Below, piece after piece: positions 25,001 through 37,000 of a DNA stretch of 64,000 nucleotides. The DNA is taken from assembly GCA_036250195.1 (NCBI GenBank), contig JAVHZZ010000002.1, forward strand, positions 369,963,124-370,027,123. The letters run 5' to 3'. Positions within the stretch are counted from its first letter, which is position 1. The number at the start of each line of letters is the position of its first letter. The position numbers were made by a program, and so were the translations under genes. Below the pieces are notes generated by a model that was given only the letters and a program-made list of their open reading frames with translations, was not told the origin of the DNA and searched no databases. The DNA is from Mixophyes australis (lineage: Eukaryota; Chordata; Amphibia; Anura; Limnodynastidae).

Positions 25001-28000
25001 CGATGATGTGGGCAGAATGGAAATAGCAAAGGTCCCAGCAGTGGAAGCCACCCAAGTTGGGACTTATGTTGCAGAAATCCTGGAAGCCAAGGAGTCGGGC
25101 GAGGACCAGGAGCAACCTCTTATATTGGTGCAGAGTGATGGGGGATTCATATGTGCCAAACTGACTGAGGTGGACTATATTAAGGAAAGTCAGGAGAACT
25201 TCCCAGATGTGGTGGGGGAATGGTCCAAGGAGACTGGGGTGAGCTACTATTCCACCCCACTGCCCAAGGGAGCAGGCACGACTGGAACCCTCAGACCTTG
25301 CCCTTCTCTTTTAGGAGCAGCCAGTAAGGATCCTGGAGACTGCAGCTACCATACAGACATCCCCCACCCCATGCCAGTCAGCAGTGCACAGTGGAAGCTG
25401 TTAAGTTCGTCTAGTCGCTACTCAATGAAAATTGTCCACTTTGAATTGTGTGGTTCCAGTGCACAAAGTGATTTAATAGCAAGAAGCAAAGTGTAACAAA
25501 TTAATAAAATAAGTACAGCCGATTACATACGTAGGCGCTCTGGATCCAGCATACAGTCATTCAATCCTGAAGTCTGTGGTCAAGAAGACTGTATGATAGT
25601 CCCAGAGCCCAGTTTATATACAATTGGTGTTACATAACAAAATAGTACAGATGACTTAGCATGTTTCCATTGGTTCAGGATTCAGGACAGTCCGGTATAA
25701 TGTAGGTCATAGGTTAGTTCAAATGATGCCCTCCAAGGGTGGGGGGTCAACTCTCCAACAGCTGCATACGTATCTTCCCGCCAAAAAGCTGGTTCAAACT
25801 GGTCTATTTGCATTACACACACACAATACCATTCTGATCATTAATTCCCTATCATCCATAACTAACATACGAAAGGTGTGATCTCTTAGCTGATAGAAAC
25901 GGATGTCTGAGGATAAATAGGGGATTAGAATGATACTAAACATGATAGGTTTCCTGTATCCTGAACCTTAGATCTCAATAAAGTGCTTTTAACATTATTA
26001 TATTTAACTATAAACTTTATTACATTTGATTATAAACGACTGTGTGTTGGAACTATTTTAAAGGTGAACTATTTACAAGTGAGTATGTGAGTGTAAATAT
26101 GTGTAGAAGTGTTCACACGTGTTATGATTAAATATGCCCTTCCACGCCGTAGCGTGCTATTCACATATTTTCAGACAAAGACAACCAAATTGATGGATAT
26201 TAATTTGAAAGACTTCATCCAATTATTTGACTTCGACAAAGCTATGACTATGGTCAGCTTCAGTGGATCCGGAGAAAGGGACTTGAGCTGGTAAAAGCAG
26301 GGCTGACTGAGATATTACCCAGCCTTCAGGATTGGGTGGCAAAGTGTAACCCACAGTCCTGGGAAAAAACAGAAAATGGGTAGATTGAAGGCCCAAGGTG
26401 ACCCAGCAACCGAGGACTAGTGATATCACACTCGGGACAGGACTGAAATCGGTGCCATCGTTGTGGATACTGGGGGCATCTTCGACAGAAGTGTCCCAGG
26501 AAAGGAGGTCAATCAAACCACTTCCCACCCATAGGTGTTGTTAGCAGGAGCCACCCCCGGAAAAACAAACACTACCAATCTGATGCGCGAGAGGCGAGGG
26601 GAGTAAGTGCTACTTGAAAAGCTGTGGCTGTCATGAGGCAAACAACAGGAGGACGGCACTTGAAACCTGTATGGGTGGATGGCAGAAAAACCCATGGACT
26701 TAGGGACTCTGGGGCAGCCATCACCCTGGTACGGCCCGAGTTGTTGGATTCCAGAAGTATTTTTCCCAACAAGTACTTTAAAGTTAGGATGGAGGATGGA
26801 CGATGGGCAGAGATTCCAACAGTCCAAGTCCAGTTGTATTGGGGCCATTGTAACAACCTGGTGGAAGTTGGAGTTATGGCGGGAATGTCCAATGAGGTGA
26901 TTTTTTCACATAATTTGGGGCAAGACATCGGGAATTATTTTGTTGGAAAAGATGACCATAAAAAGGCGAGCTCCAGGCAGAGGAAGAACATCCACCCCTA
27001 CATGCCAGTGACAGCCGGGTGTCAGCGACCTCTATTTTACAATACCGGGCCTCTGAGGGTGAGTAGCCAAGACCATCCTGAAGCGGGGTTAGGTCCTGGG
27101 GAAGGAGGATAAATCTAGACTGCAAGAAGCCCAGTTACTAGATCCAGATCTAGAAGGGATGCGGGCACTAGCAGATATGTCATTTAAGACTGATGTGGTA
27201 GATGAATGTGCTTGGTTGGACAGGTTACTGTATACGGTGTCCAGCCCAAATCATAAGAACAGGTTGGTAGTCCCACCTGAATATCGGCATCGGTTCATAG
27301 CTCAGGTCCATGGGGGAGGGGGTACCGAGGAAAAAGGAGACACGAGCCAGGCTCAGGCAGCAGTTCATGTGGTTAGGTTTAGCGAGTTATGTAGACCGCT
27401 ACATAGCCAACTGTGCAGACTGTAAGAATATGTTAGGGCAGGGCTGCATCAGTGATAGTCAGACACAGGAGGAGAGTAGGCAGCATAGAAAGCAGGACAT
27501 TGATGACTGTGTGATGTTACTCTTAGTAGTCCCTGTAGGAGATAGTGTGCAGCAGGATTCCTGCAAGAAGCCAGTCCATAAGCGGACGCAGACTGGGGAA
27601 ATGAGTAATCCCAGAGCAGAAGGGAATTGGGGAAGGTGGAGGCGTAGCCAGACAGGACCCCAGACAACCAGGGAAAGGCAGTTGGTAGGGCTCCCAGGCA
27701 GTAGGGCTCAGAGTAGCCACTGGAGCAAGAGACCGAGATTTCCCGCAGAGGCTCTGGGCATTGACAGGTGCTGGAGACTACAAGAATATAACAAGGTGCA
27801 ACAAGTGAACGCTGGAGGCTGCGCACAGCCCAGCAGGAAATTGGTTCACCTCACGAGGGACCGCATAAAACCTGCACTAGTATCTGCAGAAGGGCTGAAG
27901 TTTAAAAAGTGGGGGAGGAATGTCAGGAAACGGGGTGCTGCTGGACTGAGAACTTTTTATTCATCACCCATTTCTCACAGTTTAATGTACTTTTTAATCC

Positions 28001-31000
28001 TTGGCCCAGTCTAAGTATATACACCACAGCATCTGTGTATTATGTGTATTATAATTTCATGTTATTAAGTACATTTTGCCATTGCTATTACCTGCAATAT
28101 TGTATGTATTAGAAATATAAAGAATATTGCCATATTGTGTGAAAGTAATAGGACAGCAGAAGTAATTTTGTTTGTGTTAGCGAAGGTAAGTACCATTTGT
28201 CTCAAATGTCCATTGTTATGAGGTGTGGCTTAAATCTGGTTTGTAATCTAAACAATGGCTGAGTGACTTGACATAGGTAGCTGGCAGCCCAAGAGAGCTA
28301 TTCTAACTTGGAAGATCCTGTTGTACAAGACATCAGCGAAAAGGACTCTGGGTCAGGCATTGTAGTGCTGCAGGAGGAAACCCCACCAGGACAGGGTGTA
28401 TATGAGCCAGTAACCCAGGCTGGGCGACACTGTAACTGTCTAGCTAATCGATAGTGGTAATATTGCGGGAGGATAAGACTCTGAAAGAGACGGAGATTAT
28501 TATTTTGGAGTGCTGACTGCAAGAGGCTGCTGGACGATACATGCTACCATTACCCTGTATCTTGTGTCGTAATAAAGCCTTATTTTGGATATATTCTGGT
28601 CTACCCGAGTGAGTTGAATCCCACAGAGGGTAACTACCATCCCAGCTAAGGGTGGTATCCTCACATGAACTATATATAAGTAGTATGTTTCTCGTATAAT
28701 AATCAAGTTTCTTGACCGTGTGTCTCTTACGTCAGTCTTTGGTGCACGGTTATCATTACAGCTCGTATGCTGTTAACGGCATCAGAACAGGTGAGAAGAC
28801 AGCTGCACTCACACCGGACAATAGGGACGCAGAGGAGGTCAGCTGGTGTGAATGTCATATTATCTGTTCGTCTCCCATCTATACCAGTAAGGCACTGGTT
28901 AAGTAATCGATACAATGCTGGGCCCATGTGTTGTTGTGCGGTTATACAAAAGAACCTGAAATGCGGAGAAGGATTAGTCTTCTTTGTGAAGTGCTGTTGT
29001 ATTTGATAGCATTGACAGCTCTACCAATAAATTAGACTGGTCTGTTAGGCAGGGTGCTACTGTAGCTCCTCAGCTACTTATAACATGCAATCATTTAAAC
29101 ACAATGTAACAAGCAAAACAAAGGTGTCTGCAAGGAAGTGTCTTTTGTTGATGCAAAACTAGAAAGCCTTTGTTCATCACGCTTGCACATTCATTATCGG
29201 TCATGTTTGGTACTTGTTATCAGTAAAGATACTTTTTATGAATGAAACTAGGCAGCTGTTCCCTTAGAATGCAGGGTGCAATCACTTCTTTATTTACACT
29301 AAGGGCCTGAATAATCTTTGGATGTAACCTGAACGCAACTTGCGTTTAAAAAAAACTGCACATACCTTGTACACACCCGTATACAAATACAAGCAGATCT
29401 CAAGATAGGTTTCCATTTGAATCGGGGCATAAGTATGCTCTGGCTATACGTTACTTGCCTGTGTAGACAGAATACAGAGCAGGATACGCACATGCATATG
29501 TGCAATATAAAATCTCATCAGAATGCAAGCAAAAAAATATTCTAATAAATTAACAACTCTTAATACTATAATCATATATAAAAACGTGTTTTAAAACATT
29601 TTTTTTTGTATTTTGTTTTTTACGCCACTTCAGCTATTGCTACATGGATACCAAATGTCGACAGGAAAAGAGAACAAGTATTCTCTGTAGAACTGTCCAC
29701 CTGATTTGTTGAGAGATCCTCAGTATTATTAAATAATAATAGTAATTCTCATACAAATACAAAGGCAATCAGACCATTCATAGGTTCCACTTTACCCAGA
29801 GGCCTTTGCATGGCTTCTTACCTGCATTATTTATCAGAATGTCCAGCCGGGGCTCGCTACTCAGGAATGTTTTGCAAAATGATCTAATAGAGTCAAGAGA
29901 GGCCAGATTGAGCTTCATGAAAAGCACCTGATTGTTCCCAGATATCTGTTGAAAAATGAAGATATATGGGTGGTTATTTTTAGAAGCCAGCATGTGATAC
30001 ATAACAAAAAAGAGAACAAACATCTCACTCACACCCACATTCCTCCCTTTAAAAGGAACTACTGACATTTTTATAGTTTTGCAAGCAGTAATATAATTGA
30101 AACAAAATGCGTGGGAGGCCATGTTATCTCTCAATCTGCCCCTTTCAACAGGCTCATATTGTCCACTTGCTGCCATGATTTGTTGTATTTTTTTTTTTTG
30201 CATGCTGCTACCCATTAGGTATCCCCTGCAATACGAGAGCCCATAAACAAATAATAACTTTTTAAATTGTCCGTAAACTGTCCACCATGCAATGCAAAAG
30301 CAGCTTTGGACCAGATTGTGGAAATGCGTCTGGATGTCCACAGAGATGCATTGGTTTATGAAGCAAGATGGCAGCGGAGGTGCACAGGTTTGAACAGCCA
30401 GATGGTAGGAGTTGGGCTGTGTAAAGGCGCTTCTGGTAGGGAACAGAGTAGGCCCCATGTGAATCATTTTGTACAGCAGTGCAGAAATGAGATTAGGTTT
30501 TTCAGAGCAAGCTTAATGAAACGGGTGCAGAGGGCACAATGGCAGTTTTCATGTTGAGTACAGAAATGGCGTGTTCATGGAATTGTGACTCAAGTAGACC
30601 ATGACACAGATATGACTGCAACGATATGCAATTATGATGAAGTGAAAATGAGATGTGTAGGAACGGTTTTCTGATCCGTGGTTCTTCATTTACAAACTAC
30701 CATTGAGAGCAGTAGAGGCTGGACTTACAGAGGCCACCTTTATCTACCTGGCGGCTCTTAGCAGCAAGCCACCTTTATCTACCTGGCGCCTCTTAGCAGT
30801 GAGCCACCTTTATCTACCTGGTGGCTCTTAGCAGTAAGCCACCTTTATCTACCTGGCAGCTCTTAGCAGTGAGCCACCTTTATCTACCTGGCGGCTCTTA
30901 GCAGTAAGCCACCTTTATCTACCTGGCGGCTCTTAGCAGTAAACCACCTTTATCTACCTGGCAGCTCTTAGCAGTAAGCCACCTTTATCTACCTGGCAGC

Positions 31001-34000
31001 TCTTAGCAGTGAGCCACCTTTATCTACCTGGCGCCTCTTAGCAGTGAGCCACCTTTATCTACCTGGTGGCTCTTAGCAGTAAGCCACCTTTATCTACCTG
31101 GCAGCTCTTAGCAGTGAGCCACCTTTATCTACCTGGCGGCTCTTAGCAGTAAGCCACCTTTATCTACCTGGCGGCTCTTAGCAGTAAACCACCTTTATCT
31201 ACCTGGCAGCTCTTAGCAGTAAGCCACCTTTATCTACCTGGCAGCTCTTAGCAGTGAGCCACCTTTATCTACCTGGCAGCTCTTAGCAGTGAGCCACCTT
31301 TATCTACCTGGCAGCTCTTAGCAGTGAGCCACCTTTATCTACCTGGCATGTCTGCAGTACATGCCAATTTCAAGGAGTGATCTCTTACCATTTTATCTGA
31401 TGAGCTATTCATTCATATGCTTGTATATGTCTTTAACCAAATGTATTAAATAATACTAGTTTTACAACACTATGAAGAAATATTATTTATTGTAGGTTCA
31501 TATTTATTGCTTAAACTTACACCAACTTTGGGGAACATCAGAGATTTTTAAACTTATAAGCCAAATACACCTAAACTAATATACCCTTAGTGGAGCACCT
31601 GTGGCTCTGGCTACGGGGAAGGGGTAAGGGTTTTACTGGGTAGTAGTTTAGCTATAAGCAGTAAATTTGGGAACCAAATATTTTTCACGCAAAAAGATGT
31701 TTATATTTATCTGTCCAAACTCAAATGGAATTAGGAAGCTCTATCTATTGCATGTGTTGCCAATGATAATCGGGCCAAGTTCAATTCTTTTTTTTTTTTT
31801 TAACAGTGTCTCTTCGCAATGCCAGCTTGAGATTGCCATTATTTTTCTTAAATGAATAGTCCTGCCCACTATTTTTATCTCCCATTTCTTAATGTTGGCT
31901 TCACTTCCTTATAACTATGGCTGCTTTTGTTAAAATGAAAAACGAAAAAAGCGTGGGTTATTTTTGGTCTGTAATAACACTAAGGGGTAAATGTATCAAG
32001 CCGAGAGTTTTCCGGCGGGGTTGAAAAGTGGAGATGTTGCCTATAGCAACAAATCAGATTCTAGCTGTCATTTTGTAGAATGTACTAACTAAATGAAAGC
32101 TAGAATCTGATTGGTTTTTCAAACCCGCCGGAAAAATCTCAGCTGGATACATTTACCCCTAAGTGTTTGTCACTGCTTGCTGCAGCACATATCTTCCTTT
32201 ACTCCATCAGCTTCAATACTTACTGTACGTATATCATATGCAGCAGCCTCTCCTGTTTCTTTGACTCGACAAGCCAGAATAACCCGAGCTCCTCTCTGGG
32301 CCATGTCTAGTGCAGTCATTTTTCCAATCCCTACATTGGCTCCTGTAAAACAGTGGAGCGTAGCTTAGAGACATTTCATTCATTATACTTAAGCACAGTA
32401 AAGTCCTCGCCCTCATCATTTCCCACTTGTACTACTGTAACCAGCCTCCATGTTCCTTTTTCTATTGAGCCAATTCCAATCCATTTTAATATGGCAGCCC
32501 TGTTCATTTTTCTTATAATTGAAAGAAAGAGGTCACACCCTCAACCTACCAGCTCTATCATGTTATTTTGTGCCTTTCTGTATTTGTATCTACACTTCAA
32601 TTAAAAACAAAAAATAAGCGTATGTGAAAACTATTTCTCACAAGAAATGGAAAAAGAGACCATATTTTTTTAAACATGTTTATATTACTCCATTATATTT
32701 TATACAAAATAAGATGCATTTAGCTCACTTTCCCACTGAAATGTTGACAACAGGTTACCAGGGCCTAATTTTTGCGCACTCACAGCCTAGAATGACCTGT
32801 TCTGACATAGAATTCTTACAGGACAGGGTTAAATATCACCAATGTTTAACAAGCTGTTGATTATCTTATGCATTGCAGTAAAAAGAGAATGCAGCCTATA
32901 ATTTCCCTGTGATCTAGTGACATCACTGAGGCATAAAGGCACATGTTAAGCTTGTCAGACATGCCCTTCTTTTTTTTTTTTTTAAATTGACCTGAAGTGC
33001 GATGCTTTAAACTGTTGAAAATCTGTCCAAACAAAATGGAAAATCCTGTTTTCCATTGACGTCATCGGCCGATTGTGCAGTCATCAAATGACAGGAAGCA
33101 TGGGTGATCCGTCTGCCAGGACCATCAACCTTAAGAAGGGTATTTACAATTTGGTCATCCAATATGGCCACAGACCCCAGTGTTTAGCATCAGAACAGAT
33201 CAATTATCTAATTTTATTGCAATTTTGAGCCATTTTTCCTCCTCACACATCATCATCATCATCATTTATTTATATAGCGCCAACATATTCCGTAGCGCTT
33301 TACAATTGGGGACAAACATAGTAAACTAATAAAAAAAACTGGGTAAAATAGACAAAGAGGTGAGAAGCCCTGCTCGCAAGCTTACAATCTATGGGACAAT
33401 GGGAGTTTGACACATGAGGCTAAGGCTAAGTCTACATTTTTCATTTCGGCCCAGCCAGGCTGCAAACAGTGGCGGATACAGGGCCCCCCCCCCCCCTACC
33501 TACCAAGGGCTTGCTGCCGACAGCTGCACACTGTGCAGGTCCGTCCAGCAGTGACAGTGTGCTGCCCGGCTGCTCTGATTGGGTTTTAAACACAATCAGA
33601 GCAGCCGGACAGCACACTGCCACTGCTGAACGGACCTGCACATACTGTGCAGCCGCCGGCAGCATTAGACATCAGAAAGGGGGCAGGGCCTAAATCGCCC
33701 CCCCCTAAAATCGCCCCGGGGAGGACAAATGTCTAGATCCGCCCCTGGCTGCAAAGGTAAAAGTGACTCATAAACTAAATGATCCCGTCACACAACAAAT
33801 AGTAGTTGTTGTGTGTGAAATTGCGTAACAGATGGTAATAGGGTAAGGTAGTGTGGTTAAGAGGGTGGTTGAGGAATATTATAAGCTTGTCTGAAGAGGT
33901 GGGTTTTCAGAGAACGCTTGAAAGTTTGTAGACCAGAGGAGAGTCTTATTGTGCGAGGGAGAGAATTCCATAGAGTGGGTGCAGCCCGAAAAAAGTCCTG

Positions 34001-37000
34001 TAACCGGGAATGAGAGGATGTAATGAGGGTGGATGAGAGACTCAGATTTTGTGCAGAACGGAGTTGCTGAGTTGGGAGGTTTTTTGAGACAAGAGAGGAG
34101 ATGTATGTTGGTGCAGCTTTGTTGATGGCCTTGTGGTTTAGTAAAAGTATTTTATATTGGATTCGGTAGAAAACAGGCAGCTAGTGTAGAAACATACAGA
34201 GTGATTCAACAGAGTAATAACGATTTGCAAGGAAAATCAGTCTTGCCGCAGCAAAATAGATTGTAGGGGTTTGAGTCTGTTTTGGGGAAGACCTGTAAGG
34301 AGGGAATTGCAATAGTCACTGCGGGAGATGATAAGTGCATGAATTAAGGTTTTTGCAGTGTCTTGCGTGAGATATGTGCGAATTCTGGAAATGTTCTTTA
34401 GATGTATATAACATGATTTAGATATAGAGTCAATGTGGGGAACGAAGGATAGTTGTGAGTCAAGGATTACACCTAGGCAGCGAGCTTGTGGGGTGGGATT
34501 TATGGTCATGTTATCAACAGAGATAGAAATGTTGGTGGGTGGGAATATTATTACCTCTGTTTTAGAAAGATTAAGTTTCTTCAGTTTTCATGTACAGAAG
34601 AAACTTGGATCTTAAGCAAAACATTTACTGACAAACCACCGTTGATAAGAACAGATAAGAAGATATGAGATGAACACTGCCTAGTCCATACAGTGCAACA
34701 GCAGTATAATTAGGGGCAATAACATTTTCTTTTTCTAACGCAAGGTGTGTTCAACCTGACCTTTTCACTGTGCGATAACGGTCTGGTCCTTTTCTTTCCC
34801 ACTTATTTGTCTGTATGTTACACATACATGTCAGCGGTGTAGGTTGAGTAAAATATTATGTAAATGAAACAAGTATGGGGGGAAATAAAATAATACAGGG
34901 AACAACTTTGCAGGATGCAGATATGAACATAAAGCTGGCGAGGAGTGCATATACATAATATGAAAAGCAAACTACAAAATATATTAAAACTATTGCAGAG
35001 TGAGTGCAGAGGTGCCACTTCTACTGGACTCCGATATCTTGAGCTAAACTATATTGTTGCTTGCCACTGCTTTCTGTTATCATATATTGTCATTGACCCC
35101 CACCCCTCCTAGGCAAGCCAAGGGGGAAGGGGGGGGGGGGATCCTAGTGCCTGGAAACCCCCCTCCAAGCCTGGGACACTGTATAATTGAGATGGCTGGA
35201 CCCTGCTCCCACTTTACACAGCTCTGCTTGAAAAGGGAGAGCTACGTGCACCTAACAGTAGTGCACACAGCATTGCCCATGTATATTATAGGGATAGGAA
35301 GAGTTGGAGAGCAGCCAAGCACTGTCTTAAATTATAGCCACTCCCGCATGCATGCTGGTCACGCCCACTAGCGGCGTGGTGTGGAAACCCCTCTCTACAA
35401 ATCCTGCGTTTGCCACTGCCCCTCACTCTATTTTGCCTGTCAAGACTTGCACAAAAAGAGAGTGTTGTTTAGAGCAAAATGCTCTACTCCCAAACGTCCT
35501 ACTCACTGCATATACCTGGCCTGGCTCATCAATTGATTCATTCAGCCCAGCTTCCTCCAATAGGATAATAAATGGGAAAAATCAGAAGCAGAGCATTTTG
35601 TACTTGGTGGAATAGGTCATGTTGGAGGGTGCTCTGGTTTACCTATTCTGTGTGTTTTTTCCTACTTGAATGCAAGCTAGATCTTTATACTGTAATTTAC
35701 CTCTGTCAGAATTCTTTTATTACTCTCAACCTTGAGTAGGTGAGTTTAAAAATGATGAAACACAAGATGTTGGACATGCATGGTTCTAAAAGTAATTTGC
35801 ATACACAAAGTGATGTATTCATTATGAAATATACTTGTAAAGAAGACACATTAGTCTCCTTGGGTTTGAGAGTATCATAATGCATTGAAACACAACTTAT
35901 TTGATGATACACATCCAGTTTTCTTAACTAGAAGTCATTAAAAGTTTTAACATCTTTCCCCTAAACAGCCCAACTTGCATGCTTATTGCAAACTAGGCAG
36001 CGCTCTGCTCTATGTCAGTATTTTAAACTAGTGTAAAGTGTCATTGTGGAGCAGAGGAGCAACAGCATTCTGCCCAGTAAGTCATTAGCATACTGAGTAC
36101 CCTTCTTAACCATCCCTTATACGGGCAACCGGAGAGGAGGAAGGCAAAATATTTTTAACAGCCTCTAGTTAACAAAAGAGGACCTGTCTCATAGGCGAGA
36201 GCTCCTTTTTAAAGATCACTGATCCTACATACTGGAATCTCAACATTCAAGTGAAGATATACAATTTAGTACACATTGGTGCCTATGATGCTGTCCAGGT
36301 ACAGCTGTGTTTACATTATTGGTCCATACAGCACACGCATTGTAAATAATCATTTTACTGGTCTGTCATTTAAGTTATATTTTAGTTTGCAACGAGGGTG
36401 TGTTTACCTTAAAGATCAATAATCCCTTCATTTAAATCTATTCAAGCTGCCATATTATAGAAGCAAAATGTGTACGCAGCTAGTACAAGCCTGGCCAACC
36501 TGTGGCTCTCCAGGTGTTCCATAGGATGGCTATCTACTGGCTATCTGCTGGGGCTTATAGTTTCACAACACCTGGAGAGCCACAGGTTGTCCAGGTCTGC
36601 CCTAGTACATGTGGATCAGACAGTTTCATGTTTATCTGAGTGTCAGAATCAAACACTTTTTCATTTTTCACAGTGTACATTATAGTACTATCAGAGTCCT
36701 ACACATCAGCAGGCGTAATGTTATTCAACACTGTGCCCCTCTGCAGGAGTGTGCCCCTCTTACCTGACAGTAGGAGTATGACAGGCGTGTGCCCCTCTTA
36801 CCTGTCACTAGGAGTATGACAGGCGTGTGCCCCTCTTACCTGTCACTAGTAGTATGACAGGCGTGTGCCCCTCTTACCTGTCACTAGGAGTATGACAGGC
36901 GTGTGCCCCTCTTACCTGTCACTAGGAGTATGACAGATGTGCCCCTCTTACCTGTCACTAGGAGTATGACAGGGGTGTGCCCCTCTTACCTGTCACTATG

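Larger units (their letters stand above)
23302..28665 (+). mobile_element. Damaged LTR retroelement in dhrs13 intron 3
   Basis: Two direct repeats begin TGTCAGGAAACGGG and end TATC(T/C)TCACA: the 5' LTR (23302-24707) and the 3' LTR (27921-28665). A purine tract (AAAAAGTGGGGGAGGAA) lies directly before the 3' LTR, as expected for a plus-strand primer. Inside are degraded gag-like text, a CCHC zinc knuckle, an aspartic protease piece and an integrase HHCC piece. The reverse transcriptase and RNase H part is missing. The copy lies opposite in strand to the host gene. It is defective and looks like a Gypsy or endogenous-retrovirus type; the class is not certain. I could not find a clean target-site duplication. 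Confidence 0.8.

Noticed and set aside
27310..28014. 234-codon open frame as an intact host gene
   Set aside because: It begins with an integrase zinc-binding remnant and ends inside the 3' LTR, so it is retroelement debris.
29960..30467. Long minus-strand frame upstream of dhrs13 exon 3
   Set aside because: Only the last 41 codons are coding. The rest is intron read-through with an acceptor at 29946.
30735..31345. CRISPR-like array
   Set aside because: Units are directly adjacent with no unique spacers and lie in a vertebrate intron. It is a minisatellite.
32353..32604. 83-codon frame beside dhrs13 exon 2
   Set aside because: Lies in intron 1 on the opposite strand, with no recognisable domain.
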